From: Alkalisalibacterium limincola
GTDB lineage: Bacteria > Pseudomonadota > Gammaproteobacteria > Xanthomonadales > Xanthomonadaceae
DNA: 64,000 nt
NCBI RefSeq assembly: GCF_008017755.1
Contig: NZ_VRTS01000002.1
Span: 248,001-312,000 of the forward strand
Direction of reading: 5' to 3'
Part shown: positions 23,370 to 33,308 of the stretch, one piece after another
How positions within the stretch are numbered: position 1 is the stretch's first letter
Layout of the letters: each line of letters starts with the position of its first letter
Made by a program: the position numbers and the translations under genes
The notes under the pieces: generated by a model
Database searches by the model: none
What the model saw: the letters and a program-made list of their open reading frames with translations, nothing else
What the model was told of the DNA's origin: nothing

Positions 23370-23999
23370 TCAGCGCGCCGGTTCGCCCGCGGTGGCGGCC
23401 AGCTGCAGGTAGCGCTGGTGCAGCTGCATCACGGCCATGTCCAGATCGCCCAGTGCACCACTGTTCTCGATCACGTCGTCGGCGATCGCCAGTCGCTGCT
23501 CGCGGCTGGCCTGGGCGTCCAGCATGCGCTGCGCCAATGCGGCGTCGATGCCGTCGCGCTCGAGCAGCCTCGCCACCTGCACCTCGCGCGGCACATCCAC
23601 CACCAGCACCCGCGCCAGCCAGGGATAGGCCTCCTGGCCCCCGCCTTCGGCCAGCAGCGGGATGTCGGCGACCGCGTAGGGGGAGGGGGCGGCTTCGCAG
23701 CTTGCGCGCATCGCCGCGCGGATGCGCGGATGCAGTATCGCTTCGAGGTCGCGCCGGGCGCTGGCGTCGGCGAACACCCGCGCCCGCATCCGGGCCCGGT
23801 CCAGGCGGCCGGCGGCGTCCAGCACCTCGGGGCCGAAGCGGGCCACCACCTCGTCGAGCGCCGGCTGCCCGGGCATCACCAGCGCATGGGCGAGCGCATC
23901 GGCGTCGGCGACGGTGACCCCCAGGGCATTGAACCGGCGCGCCACCTGCGTCTTGCCCGAAGCCACGCCGCCGGTCAGCGCGATGGTGATCGCGGCCAT
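23370..23999 (-). CDS. coaE: Dephospho-CoA kinase CoaE
   Basis: 209 residues. Final step of CoA synthesis. P-loop TGGVASGKT (residues 9-17), then DADALAH and IPLLAE, all family motifs. Convergent with the Nudix gene (13 bases apart). In xanthomonads coaE normally neighbours pilD; here a GGDEF gene lies between. Confidence 0.95.
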   Translation of the reverse strand: MAAITIALTGGVASGKTQVARRFNALGVTVADADALAHALVMPGQPALDEVVARFGPEVLDAAGRLDRARMRARVFADASARRDLEAILHPRIRAAMRASCEAAPSPYAVADIPLLAEGGGQEAYPWLARVLVVDVPREVQVARLLERDGIDAALAQRMLDAQASREQRLAIADDVIENSGALGDLDMAVMQLHQRYLQLAATAGEPAR

Positions 24000-24136
24000 G
24001 CTAGAAAAATTCCAGTGTCATTCGCGTCCATGTTGCCTCAACGTAGCGCCTAGTGTCGCCCGGTGCGGCAGCGCCCGCTTGGCCCGCTTCATGCAAGCCA
24101 GCTCGCGGAACGTTCGTGGTTCAAGGGGTGGTGGAC

Positions 24137-25846
24137 ATGCGCGCAGGCCCCAGGGGGCGCCTGATCTGGATCACGCTGGGATGGCTGGGGGCAGTGATGC
24201 TCCTGGGCGTCGGCGTATGGCTGTTCCCGGTGGAGGGCCAGGGGCCGCGCGGAGGCGTGCTGGCGCTGGAGGCGGCCTCGGGCGTGAACGCCAGCCCGAT
24301 GGATTGTGCCGCGCTGGAGCAACGGGCCATCGATCGCGACTGGCCGCTGGTGCGGCGCGAAGCGCCGGCGGCGGGTTGGTCGCGCCAACCGCTGGCGGTC
24401 GCAGTGTGGGGATTACCGACACTCAGTGCCGCGGTGCGTCAGGGCGACCTGCTCACCTGCGGCACGCTGCGCGACGCCCGCCAGCGCGACCCCCGCTTCA
24501 CGGCAGGCGTCGGCGCGGTGCTGCATCCGGCCGCCGGTAGCATGGACGCGGTCGAGGTGCGGGTGGCGCCGTCCTATTCGATGCTGTGGCCCGCCGTGGT
24601 CCACATCGGCGATCCGGTCGACGCGCTGCGCGCCGACCGGCTGCGCTGGATGCTGCGCACCGGCGTGGTGGCCGCCCTGCTGGTGCTGCTGGCGTCAACG
24701 CTGCTGGCCTTCGGGTCGACGCGGCCCGGTTCGCTGATGGTGTTCATGGCCGCCACCACCGGCTTCCTGGTGTGGTCGCTGGAGATCTCCGCCCTGGCCG
24801 GCTATCCGCAGCGTTGGCTGGCTCCCCAGGGCCTGCACTTCCTGCTGGTGGTGGCCCTGCCACTGCCGATCGTCGCGGGCTTCGCGCACAGCCTGTTGAT
24901 CCAGGCCAACGTGGAGCGCCACCACGCCCTCGCCGAACGCTTCAGCCTGGGTTTCCTGCTGGCTTCGCTGCTGACCCTGCCGTTGCTGGCGGTGCTGCCG
25001 AGAACCGCCATCGCCAACAGCGTGGCGGCCATCGAGATCCTGTTGCTGATCGTCGCCATGGTGCTGCTGGTGTGTGCGGTGACGATCTGGCGCAACCGGC
25101 GCGACGCCATCACCCTGGCGCTGGCCGTGGTGCCCTTCGCGCTGGTGACGATCGGCTCGCTGGCGGGCTCCAGCACCGTGCAATTGTGGAAGATCGAGCT
25201 GGTGCTGCTGTGCGGTGCCTGGCTGGCCATCGTGTCGCACCTGGTGGCGGCCCGCCGCCAGTCGCGGGTGAACCGCGACCTGGAGCTGATGAAGCACCTG
25301 GCCAGCACCGACGACCTGACCGGCCTGCCCAACCGCCGCGCCGTGCTGGCGGCGCTCGACGTGGAATTCGCCCGCGCGCGCAGCCGCGGCGACGAGGCGG
25401 GCCTGCCGATCGCGGTGCTGGATCTCGACCATTTCAAGCGCATCAACGACAGCCTCGGCCACCCGATCGGCGACCGCTGCCTGGTGCACTTCGCACGCAG
25501 CGTGCAGCCGCTGATCCGCCGCGGTGACATGATCGGCCGCACCGGCGGCGAGGAGTTCGTGCTGCTGTTGCCGGGCGCCTCGCTGGAGGAGGCCGCGCGC
25601 ATCCTGGCGAAGATCCGCCAGACCCTTGCGCACTCCGCCGACATCGGCGGCCATCCGATCGCGCTGCACTTCAGTGCCGGGCTGACCGATGCGGCCAGCC
25701 ATCCGAATCCCGAAACCGCGCTGCAGGTGGCCGATCGGCTGCTGTACCGCGCCAAGGACGAGGGCAGGGAGCGGATCGTGTGCGACCAGCTGCTGCCCGA
25801 TTCGCTGACAAGCGGCCCTCAGGCCATGCCCACCCAGCGCGCGTAG
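24137..25846 (+). CDS. Membrane-bound GGDEF diguanylate cyclase with 7TM sensor region
   Basis: 569 residues. N-terminal membrane segment (about 8-28), a periplasmic stretch of about 130 residues, then a run of seven or so membrane helices (about 170-385) resembling 7TM-DISM receptors, and a GGDEF domain (about 405-560). The active-site motif is GGEEF, compatible with cyclase activity. RRGD five residues before it fits the inhibitory I-site RxxD, so product inhibition is likely. Makes c-di-GMP from two GTP. The ATG at 24137 was chosen over an upstream ATG because AAGGGG precedes it by eight bases. Its 3' end overlaps the convergent pilD by 28 bases. Signal sensed is unknown. Confidence 0.92.
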   Translation: MRAGPRGRLIWITLGWLGAVMLLGVGVWLFPVEGQGPRGGVLALEAASGVNASPMDCAALEQRAIDRDWPLVRREAPAAGWSRQPLAVAVWGLPTLSAAVRQGDLLTCGTLRDARQRDPRFTAGVGAVLHPAAGSMDAVEVRVAPSYSMLWPAVVHIGDPVDALRADRLRWMLRTGVVAALLVLLASTLLAFGSTRPGSLMVFMAATTGFLVWSLEISALAGYPQRWLAPQGLHFLLVVALPLPIVAGFAHSLLIQANVERHHALAERFSLGFLLASLLTLPLLAVLPRTAIANSVAAIEILLLIVAMVLLVCAVTIWRNRRDAITLALAVVPFALVTIGSLAGSSTVQLWKIELVLLCGAWLAIVSHLVAARRQSRVNRDLELMKHLASTDDLTGLPNRRAVLAALDVEFARARSRGDEAGLPIAVLDLDHFKRINDSLGHPIGDRCLVHFARSVQPLIRRGDMIGRTGGEEFVLLLPGASLEEAARILAKIRQTLAHSADIGGHPIALHFSAGLTDAASHPNPETALQVADRLLYRAKDEGRERIVCDQLLPDSLTSGPQAMPTQRA

Positions 25847-26709
25847 CTGCCCAGCAGGTCGAACTGCAGCACCAGGACGATCCAGCCGGCGATGGCCAGG
25901 TAGGGGCCAAACGGGATCGGCGTGGCCTTGTCGCGGCCCTTGATCATCAGCCAGGCGCTGCCGATGACCGCACCCACCACCGAGCTGATCAGCACGATCG
26001 GCAGCACGGCGCCGACGCCGCACCAGGCGCCCAGCGCTGCCAGCAGCTTGAAGTCGCCGTAGCCCATGCCTTCCTTGCCGGTGAGCAGCTTGAAGGCCCA
26101 GTACACGCTCCACAGGCTCAGGTAGCCGACGGCCGCACCCAGGATGGCCGACACGGGGGGCACGAACAGTCCGCCCGGCACCACCACCGACAACAGCAGG
26201 CCCAGCCACAGCAGCGGCAGTGTCAGCTGGTCGGGCAGCAGCGTGGTGCGCAGGTCGATGCCAGACATGGCCACCAGTAACCCGGTGAACACGATGGCCG
26301 CACCCGCCTGCCAGGTCCAGCCGAACTGCCACACGCAGATGGCGAACAGCAGACCGGTCAGCAACTCCACCACCGGGTACTGCGCCGAAATACGCATGCC
26401 GCAGCCACGGCAGCGGCCGCGCAGCAGCAGCCAGCTGAGCACCGGGACGTTTTCCCAAGCAGCCAACTGGTGTCCGCAACCAGGGCAGTGCGAGCGCTGC
26501 ACAACGATTCCCGGCGGCTTCGGATCGGCCTCGGCCGACAGCTCGGGCAGTTCCAGCAGTTCACGGCAATCACGCCGCCACTGCCACTCCAGCCGCGGCG
26601 GCATGCGCAGGATCACCACGTTCAGGAAGCTGCCGACCAGCAGTCCGAAGGCGAGCGCAGAGAGAGCGGCCAGCACAGGGCTGGCCTGCAGGATGACAAT
26701 CAAACCCAC
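25819..26709 (-). CDS. pilD: Type IV prepilin leader peptidase and N-methylase PilD
   Basis: 296 residues, multi-pass inner-membrane aspartyl protease. Cleaves the pilin leader after Gly and methylates the new N-terminal Phe. The N-terminal cytoplasmic domain has the paired cysteines CPGC and CRGC; catalytic aspartates are in GIDLRTTLLPD and GYGDFK. Follows pilC by 13 bases in a pilB-pilC-pilD operon and should process both pilins encoded at 36567-37545. Confidence 0.97.
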   Translation of the reverse strand: MGLIVILQASPVLAALSALAFGLLVGSFLNVVILRMPPRLEWQWRRDCRELLELPELSAEADPKPPGIVVQRSHCPGCGHQLAAWENVPVLSWLLLRGRCRGCGMRISAQYPVVELLTGLLFAICVWQFGWTWQAGAAIVFTGLLVAMSGIDLRTTLLPDQLTLPLLWLGLLLSVVVPGGLFVPPVSAILGAAVGYLSLWSVYWAFKLLTGKEGMGYGDFKLLAALGAWCGVGAVLPIVLISSVVGAVIGSAWLMIKGRDKATPIPFGPYLAIAGWIVLVLQFDLLGSYARWVGMA

Positions 26710-26722
26710 GAAGCGTGCCGGG

Positions 26723-27988
26723 TCAGACGGTGGCGGCGAGCTTGAAGATCGGCAGGTACATGCCGATCACCATCGAGCCGACCAGCACGCCGATGATCAC
26801 CATGACGAACGGCTCCAGCAGGCTGGCCAGCGCATCGACCTTGTTCTCGACCTCTTCCTCGTAGAACTCGGCGACCTTGAACAGCATCGTGTCCAGCGCG
26901 CCGGCCTCCTCACCGATGGCGACCATCTGCGTGACCATGTGCGGGAAGAGGTTCACCTGGGCCATGGCCAGGTGCATCTGGTAGCCCACCGCGATGTCAT
27001 CGCGGATCTTGAGCACCGCGTCCTCGTAGACGATGTTGCCGGTGGCACCGGCCACTGTTTCCAACGCCTCGACCAAGGGCACGCCGGACTTGAACGTCAG
27101 AGCGAGTGTGCGCGCGAAGCGGGCGATAGCGGCCTCGTGCATGATGTTGCCGATCACCGGGACTTTCAGAATCGCGCGGTCGACCAGCCTCTGCAATGCT
27201 GTTGATCGTCGATAGGCAAAGCCCAGTCCGACAAACGTGCCTATTGCGACCAGAAGCATCATCCACCAGTAGGCGACCATGAACTCTGACAGGTTGACGA
27301 GCATGCGGGTAAACGCCGGGAGGTCGGCTCCGAACCCGGCAAACGTCGCCTCGAACTGTGGCACAACAAAGATAAGGAGAATCGCACTAACGAGAACAGC
27401 GACCGCAATAATGGCGATCGGGTAAAACAAGGCCTTTTTGATCTTCGCCTTCAGGGACTCGGTGCGCTCCTTGTAGCTCGCGACAGTATCCAAGACGGTG
27501 TCCAACACACCCGCCCCCTCGCCAGCTCGCACGAGGTTCTGGAACAGGCTGTCGAACTGGACGGGATACTTGGCAAGCGCGTCTGAGAAGGGACTGCCTC
27601 CCGATATTTCGGCGCCGATGTCGTCAAGCATCGCCTTCATGCGCGGATTCTTCTGGCCGTTGGCCAGAATCTCGATGGCGGTGACGATGGGCACGCCCGA
27701 CTGCATCATCGTGGCGATTTGACGGCTGAAGTTGGCGATGTCGCGGGAGGTGATCTTGCTACCGGCCTTGCCAAACAGCGGCTTGGGTTTCGGCTTCACC
27801 AGAGTCGGATTGATGCCTTGCTGGCGTAGCTGTGCCTTGAGGAGGTTGGCGTTTTTCGCGGACGTCTCCCCCTTCATTTTTTGGCCGCGCTTGTCCGTCC
27901 CGCTCCAGACGAACAACTCCATCTCGCTCTTTCGCGCGGTGCTCTTGGGGGTATTAGGCTTCACAGCCCGGGATGCAGTTACGGCCAT
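26723..27988 (-). CDS. pilC: Type IV pilus inner-membrane platform protein PilC
   Basis: 421 residues with two T2SSF domains (about 90-210 and 290-410), each with the GVPxxxALE/GxPLVEALE pattern, and three or so membrane segments. Works with PilB in pilus extension. ATG lies three bases from the restored pilB stop. Confidence 0.97.
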   Translation of the reverse strand: MAVTASRAVKPNTPKSTARKSEMELFVWSGTDKRGQKMKGETSAKNANLLKAQLRQQGINPTLVKPKPKPLFGKAGSKITSRDIANFSRQIATMMQSGVPIVTAIEILANGQKNPRMKAMLDDIGAEISGGSPFSDALAKYPVQFDSLFQNLVRAGEGAGVLDTVLDTVASYKERTESLKAKIKKALFYPIAIIAVAVLVSAILLIFVVPQFEATFAGFGADLPAFTRMLVNLSEFMVAYWWMMLLVAIGTFVGLGFAYRRSTALQRLVDRAILKVPVIGNIMHEAAIARFARTLALTFKSGVPLVEALETVAGATGNIVYEDAVLKIRDDIAVGYQMHLAMAQVNLFPHMVTQMVAIGEEAGALDTMLFKVAEFYEEEVENKVDALASLLEPFVMVIIGVLVGSMVIGMYLPIFKLAATV

Positions 27989-27991
27989 GGC

Positions 27992-29712
27992 TTAATCCTT
28001 GGTCACGCGGTTCAGTTCGGCAAGGCCAGTGACGCCCTGCTTCACCTTGTAAAGGGCTGATCGACGGAGGTCGTTGATTCCGGAACGCTCGGCAGCTCGG
28101 CAATCTGCATCGCGTTCCCCCCCTCCAGTACGATCTTCTGGATTTCCTCACTCATCGGCATCACCTGATAGATGCCCACCCGGCCCCGGTATCCACCGTT
28201 GCACTGGTCGCAGCCCACGGGCTCATACACCTTGAAGCCGGCGTTGATCTCGTCTTGGGTGAAGCCCTCGGCCAACAGTGCGGCATCCGGTATTTCAGCA
28301 GCTTTCTTGCAGTGGTTGCACAGCCTGCGCGCGAGCCGCTGCGCGATGACAAGCGTCACCGACGAAGTAATGTTGTAGGGCGCGATGCCCATGTTCATCA
28401 GGCGGCTGATGGTTTGCGGGGCGTCGTTGGTATGCAGTGTCGACAGGACCAAGTGGCCCGTCTGGGCGGCCTTGATTGCGATTTCCGCTGTTTCCAGATC
28501 TCGGATCTCGCCGACCATTACCACGTCCGGGTCCTGACGAAGGAAGCTGCGGAGCGCGCCCGCGAAGGTCATGCCCTTCTTGGGGTTGATCTGAACCTGG
28601 TTGATGCCCGGAACACGGATCTCGACCGGATCCTCTGCTGTTGAAATGTTCCGCTCATCGGTGTTGAGGATGTTCAGCCCGGTATACAAGGAAACGGTCT
28701 TGCCCGAGCCGGTTGGTCCCGTCACCAGGATCATGCCGTACGGCTTCTCGAGTGCCTCCAGGTAAAGCTGTTTCTGGTCGTCCTCGTAACCTAGCGCATC
28801 GATGCCCATCTTCGCGGCACCGCCATCGAGCACACGGAGCACCACTTTCTCGCCAAACAACATCGGGCAGGTGGATACCCGGAAGTCCATCTGCTTCGTC
28901 TTGGAGATATTGAGCTTGATGCGACCGTCCTGCGGGACGCGCTTCTCGGCGATGTCCAGCTGCGACATCACCTTGAGGCGCGCCGCAATTCGGGTGTTCA
29001 ATTTCTGCGGTACTTTGGCGACAGTCTTCAACACCCCGTCGAGGCGGGTACGCACCCGGTAGTCGATTTCGTACGGTTCGAAGTGGATGTCGGAGGCGCC
29101 GCGCTTGATCGCATCCAGCAGCATCTTGTTTACGAAGCGCACCACGGGCGTGTCGTCGCCCTTGACGTCGGCACCACCGGCATCATCATCCGTGCCCGCC
29201 TCGACCTCCAGACTGTCGAGGCCTTCTTCATCAAGGCCCGCATCGTCGAGGGCATCCACCTGGCTGAGGGCTGTTTCGATGATGCGGCGCAACTGATCCT
29301 CATCGATGAGGATCGCCTCGACGCTCAGGTTGGCGTGGAACTTGATCTCGTCCAATGCGTGGGTCTGGGTAGGGTCCGAGATCCCTACGAACAGCCGTCC
29401 CCCACGCTTGAAGAGGGGCAGGGCCTGATGCTTCGTGATCAGCTCTTCCTTGACTAGCTTTGTCGGTGCTTGCTGCAGGTCGAGGGAAGAGGCATCAAAG
29501 ACTGGGATGCCAAACTCGATCGAGTTCGCCCCGGCCACCTGCGCGGCGGTCACCAGCTTCTTCGACTGCAGCCACTGGACGATCGGCTGCTTCGCGGCTT
29601 GCGCGTCTGTCATCGCCTTGCGTGCATCGGGCTCGGTCAACGCACCGTCCAGCACCAGGCGACGAGCGATGCCAGTGATGCCAACGAGATTGGCCGTGGC
29701 TGCAACGTTCAT
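27992..29712 (-). CDS. pilB: Type IV pilus extension ATPase PilB, C-terminal frameshift in this sequence
   Basis: MshEN-like N-terminal domain, then the secretion ATPase core: Walker A GPTGSGKT, the Asp box AEDPVE, Walker B-region VMVGEIRDLETAE, and the zinc motif CNHC...CDQC. Near 28091 the frame is lost: as it stands the protein ends ...SVPESTTSVDQPFTR with a stop at 28042, whereas SGINDLRRSALYKVKQGVTGLAELNRVTKD reads in the next frame to a TAA at 27992-27994, the normal PilB end. One added base gives 573 residues. A GGGAGGGGAGG site precedes the start. Confidence 0.95.
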
Positions 29713-29844
29713 ATGAACCTCCCCTCCCGGCAGGCCGGGTCAAGGCGACTTTAACCCAAAATCGGCCCTTGGCTACACCGCCGGGACCCATGTGCCCGAG
29801 CGGCTTCCGATGTCGTACCCTTCCCGGCAGAGAGGGGAGGATGA

Positions 29845-30702
29845 ATGAACATCTCGATAGTGATCCCTGCGAAGAACGAGGAGGGTGGTCTGAGCCGCTT
29901 GCTCCCGGTTCTCAGGGAAAAGTTCCAGGCCGCCGAGGTGATCGTCGTCAACGACGGATCCACCGACCGGACCTCCGAGGTCGCCGCCTCCTTTGGTGCG
30001 CGGGTCCTCGATAACCCCTACTCCATGGGAAACGGGGCCGCGATAAAGCAAGGGGCACGAGAGGCTTCTGGGGATGTGATCGTTTTCATGGATGGGGATG
30101 GCCAGCACGACCCCTGTGACATACCACGCTTGCTTGAAGAGCTTAAGGCGGGGTACCTCATGGTTGTCGGCTCGAGAGATCGCCACGGCCAAGCCAGCTT
30201 TGGGCGGCGGCTCGCCAATGGTTTTTACAATCGGCTGGCAAGCTGGATGACAGGATTTGCAGTCGACGATCTTACGTCAGGGTTTCGCGCAGTTCGGCGG
30301 CTGGAGTTCCTGGAGTTCCTCCATCTCCTTCCTAACGGTTTCAGTTATCCCACAACCAGTACGATGGCTTTTTTCCGCAGCGCCTATCCGGTTGCCTACG
30401 TCCCGGTCAATGTATCTCGGCGGGTGGGCACCCAGAGTCATATTCGGCCGATCAAGGACGGAGTTCGTTTCCTCCTGATCATCTTCAAGATTGCCACCTT
30501 GTACTCGCCGCTAAAGTTGTTTGTCCCAGTAGCTGCAGTCTTTTTTCTCACGGGTTTAGGTTACTACCTGTACACGTACATTACCGCCGAACGCTTTACA
30601 AATATGAGTCTTCTTTTATTCAGTGCTGCCGTCATAGTTTTTCTGATAGGGCTGGTCTCCGAGCAGATTACGTCGCTGGTTTACAGTCGTTCCCGGAGCT
30701 GA
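29845..30702 (+). CDS. GT2 polyprenyl-phosphate-type glycosyltransferase
   Basis: 285 residues. GT-A fold of family GT2: IVIPAKNEE start, VVNDGSTDRT, and the DXD-like FMDGDGQHDP. Followed by two C-terminal membrane helices (about 218-238 and 250-272). This layout is that of DPM1/GtrB-like enzymes that charge a lipid phosphate with one sugar on the cytoplasmic face. Sugar unknown. First gene of a tight four-gene set, divergent from pilB; an AGAGGGGAGGA site precedes the ATG. Substrate assignment is inferred. Confidence 0.85.
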   Translation: MNISIVIPAKNEEGGLSRLLPVLREKFQAAEVIVVNDGSTDRTSEVAASFGARVLDNPYSMGNGAAIKQGAREASGDVIVFMDGDGQHDPCDIPRLLEELKAGYLMVVGSRDRHGQASFGRRLANGFYNRLASWMTGFAVDDLTSGFRAVRRLEFLEFLHLLPNGFSYPTTSTMAFFRSAYPVAYVPVNVSRRVGTQSHIRPIKDGVRFLLIIFKIATLYSPLKLFVPVAAVFFLTGLGYYLYTYITAERFTNMSLLLFSAAVIVFLIGLVSEQITSLVYSRSRS

Positions 30703-30705
30703 GGA

Positions 30706-31464
30706 ATGCCCTCGCCGCGAATGCGCTTTCTTGCAAAGATGCTTCGTTCCACGCCGCTGCATCCGCAATGGCTGATCCGGCGGGAGCGACTGGTATTTGA
30801 AAAGGAGCTGCGCGAGTTGAGTGGATTAACCCTCGACGTCGGGTGTGGTGATCGATGGCTTGCCTCGCACTTGCCAAGAAACTGTCAGTATGTTGGCGTA
30901 GATTATCCGGCAACCGGAAAAACGCTTTATAATTCCAAGCCGGAAATTTATGCAGATGCGTCTTTGTTGCCTTTTCCTGACGAAACGTTCGACTGTTTGC
31001 TTATGTTTGAAGTCCTCGAGCACTTCAGGAAGCCTGGGGCAGCTCTGGCGGAGGCTGCGCGCGTGTTGGCTCGACGGGGCACGCTCGTGCTGTCCGTGCC
31101 ATTTATCTACCCGCTGCATGATGAGCCCTATGACTTCCAGCGCTTTACCATTCACGGACTAGTGCGTGATCTTGACGAGGCCGGATTCACCGATGTGAGT
31201 ATGTCTCGCCGCCTCAATGCGATTGAAACAGCGGCTCTCACGGGGGCAATTGCGTTAGCGTCCTCTGTGGTCATCGCCCTTAAACAGCGATCCCCGACCT
31301 TGGTGCTAGCGCCTGCGCTTCTACTTTCGATACCAGTGCTGAATCTTCTGGGTCGTATTTTCGGAATTTTGATGCCTGACTGGCCGGCGTTAACCAACGG
31401 CTATGTAATTCGAGCAAGTCGAAAGCACTTAGGCAGTCAGGACAGAGGCGGCGATAATGGATGA
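30706..31464 (+). CDS. Class I SAM methyltransferase with C-terminal membrane helices
   Basis: 252 residues. Methyltransferase core: LTLDVGCGDRWL (motif I), VDYPA, LPFPDETFDCLLMFEVLEHF (motif IV). The C-terminal 60 residues contain two hydrophobic segments (about 175-195 and 205-222), suggesting it sits at the membrane. Starts four bases after the GT2 stop and overlaps the next methyltransferase by eight bases. It could methylate a lipid-linked sugar; substrate not visible. Confidence 0.82.
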   Translation: MPSPRMRFLAKMLRSTPLHPQWLIRRERLVFEKELRELSGLTLDVGCGDRWLASHLPRNCQYVGVDYPATGKTLYNSKPEIYADASLLPFPDETFDCLLMFEVLEHFRKPGAALAEAARVLARRGTLVLSVPFIYPLHDEPYDFQRFTIHGLVRDLDEAGFTDVSMSRRLNAIETAALTGAIALASSVVIALKQRSPTLVLAPALLLSIPVLNLLGRIFGILMPDWPALTNGYVIRASRKHLGSQDRGGDNG

Positions 31465-32224
31465 GCGTGGCTACCAGCTTGAATATTCGGTCATAAACGA
31501 GAAGATGCATTCTAGGGTCGAACGTCAGCGAAAGGCCGAGACAATGCGCCTGGTTCTCTCGTCAGCGATCGGCGAGCGCTGGGTGGACGCGGACGTATTG
31601 AACTTGGGATGTTCCACCGGACTGATCGACGCCCATCTCGCCCCCCATGTTCGCTCCGTCACCGGTGTAGACATCGACGAGCCAGGAATCAATGCCGCCA
31701 AGGCGCAAGCTAGCGAGCCGAACGTCACGTTTCAGGTTGGCGACGCAATGAATCTTCAGTTCCCAGAAGAGAGCTTCGATGTCGTGATCTGTTCTCAGGT
31801 CTATGAACACGTGCCGTCGGCGGTGCAGATGATGGCTGAGATTGATCGAGTACTTCGCCCTGGTGGGGTCTGCTATTTCGCAGCGACCAATCGATGGGCG
31901 GTAATGGAACGGCATCACTTCCTTCCCTTCCTGTCTTGGCTGCCGTCAGGGTTGGCGGACCGATACCTCCGTGTTGCGGGCAAGGGCGAACGCTACTATG
32001 AGCGTCATCTCGGTGTCGCTGGCCTCCGTCGGATCACGCACGCGTTCAGGGTCGAGGACTGGACCGGAAGAATACTCTTGGAACCGGAGTCATTTGCAGC
32101 GGAGTATATGTTCCCCTCCAAGGCGTCCCGTGCAGCAGCTCGCGTAATGTACAGGCTAGCCTACCGGCTGTTCCCCGGCTTTATTTGGCTGCTCTGGAAG
32201 CGCCAATCCAACACGGCACCCTGA
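31457..32224 (+). CDS. Class I SAM methyltransferase
   Basis: 255 residues. Motif I is VLNLGCSTGLIDAHL, with VTGVDIDEPGI and FPEESFDVVICSQVYEHV, as in methyltransferase-11/25 families. Only a weak hydrophobic stretch near the end (LFPGFIWLLWK). Its start overlaps the preceding methyltransferase. Two different methyltransferases in one operon suggest two methylations or a capped glycan; inferred from context only. Confidence 0.82.
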   Translation: MDERGYQLEYSVINEKMHSRVERQRKAETMRLVLSSAIGERWVDADVLNLGCSTGLIDAHLAPHVRSVTGVDIDEPGINAAKAQASEPNVTFQVGDAMNLQFPEESFDVVICSQVYEHVPSAVQMMAEIDRVLRPGGVCYFAATNRWAVMERHHFLPFLSWLPSGLADRYLRVAGKGERYYERHLGVAGLRRITHAFRVEDWTGRILLEPESFAAEYMFPSKASRAAARVMYRLAYRLFPGFIWLLWKRQSNTAP

Positions 32225-32228
32225 CCCG

Positions 32229-33206
32229 ATGGGTTTTTCGAGTGGGTTGGCCGCGCTGATGCGATGGTCGAGAAGTCGGTCACTTTCCAGAACGGTTGTG
32301 GCAGTGACCGTTACGGCAGCTGCGCTGGGTGGCGTAGTCATCCTTTGGTGGGAGGCATGGGGGGACGTAGGCGTCATTCTGGCCTCCGTTGACACGGTAG
32401 ATCTGGCGCTGGCTCTCGCGTTCACCATGGCCTCGATCTGGCTGGTTTTCTTGGCCTACGTCGTTCTCGTAAGACGCGCGCTAAGTACTGTGGTGGCCAT
32501 TGATCATCTGGCACACCTCTACTTCACTGCTCAATTGCTCAAGCACCTTCCGGGACGAATCTGGGGTATTGGGTATCAGGCTTTGGCCGGAAGCCAGTTG
32601 GTCCGCCCAAGCCTCTGGGTGGCAGCGAGCCTGGTTCATTTGGGTGCGGCGATTGCGATGGTCGTTTGGGTGGCGGCTATCGTCCTCGTTTGGAGTAATT
32701 CGGTCCTGGGTTCGGTGTTGATCGCAGGAGCCGGCATTGCAATGTTCTTGCTGGTGCGATTCGTTTTCAGCGCGCGGCCGCTGAAGCGACTCGTCCAGCG
32801 CTCCACAAGAATCCCATGGCTCGGCGACATCCCCGTCGTCGTGGGTGCTGCCGGTGCGGGGGGGTGGATGAGCGCCTTCATGCTTCTTTTAGCCGGGACT
32901 TTGGGTACTTACGTATCCTGGGTTTTTCTCGCCTCTGCCAGTGGATTTCCTGACAACGCGGCAGCTATTCATCTGGCGGCGTTTTACATTTTGGCGTGGC
33001 TTGCCGGATATCTCGCGGTCGTGACGCCGGGCGGGTTGGGGGTGCGCGAGCTCGTATTCGCAGGGCTTGCAAGCGAGTTTCCGCCAGAACTAGTGGCGGC
33101 CCTCGCTATATTAGGTCGACTACTACTGATGACCAGTGACGTGATTTTCGGCATCGCTGTTGCACCTATCGGTCGCAAGCCGGGCTCGAAGAAAGAGCTG
33201 GAATAG
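32229..33206 (+). CDS. LPG-synthase-TM / flippase-like integral membrane protein
   Basis: 325 residues with eight or so membrane helices and almost no soluble part. The TPGGLGVREL motif near residue 260 is characteristic of the lysylphosphatidylglycerol synthase TM family (PF03706), whose glycan-cluster members are often annotated flippase-like. No aminoacyl-transferase domain. In this operon a role in moving or handling a lipid-linked sugar is plausible but unproven. Last gene of the plus-strand set. Confidence 0.78.
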   Translation: MGFSSGLAALMRWSRSRSLSRTVVAVTVTAAALGGVVILWWEAWGDVGVILASVDTVDLALALAFTMASIWLVFLAYVVLVRRALSTVVAIDHLAHLYFTAQLLKHLPGRIWGIGYQALAGSQLVRPSLWVAASLVHLGAAIAMVVWVAAIVLVWSNSVLGSVLIAGAGIAMFLLVRFVFSARPLKRLVQRSTRIPWLGDIPVVVGAAGAGGWMSAFMLLLAGTLGTYVSWVFLASASGFPDNAAAIHLAAFYILAWLAGYLAVVTPGGLGVRELVFAGLASEFPPELVAALAILGRLLLMTSDVIFGIAVAPIGRKPGSKKELE

Positions 33207-33308
33207 GGGGAGCTCGCTTCAAGCTTAAACTTCGGACTCCACTCAAGCTGCCCTTGCATTGGAAGGCGCGACAGGAGTTGAAAAATCGGCTGCAACGACC
33301 CTTTTAAG

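Noticed and set aside
32229-33206. Lysyl-phosphatidylglycerol synthase (MprF)
   Set aside because: Only the membrane domain family is present; the soluble aminoacyl-transferase domain needed for MprF is absent.
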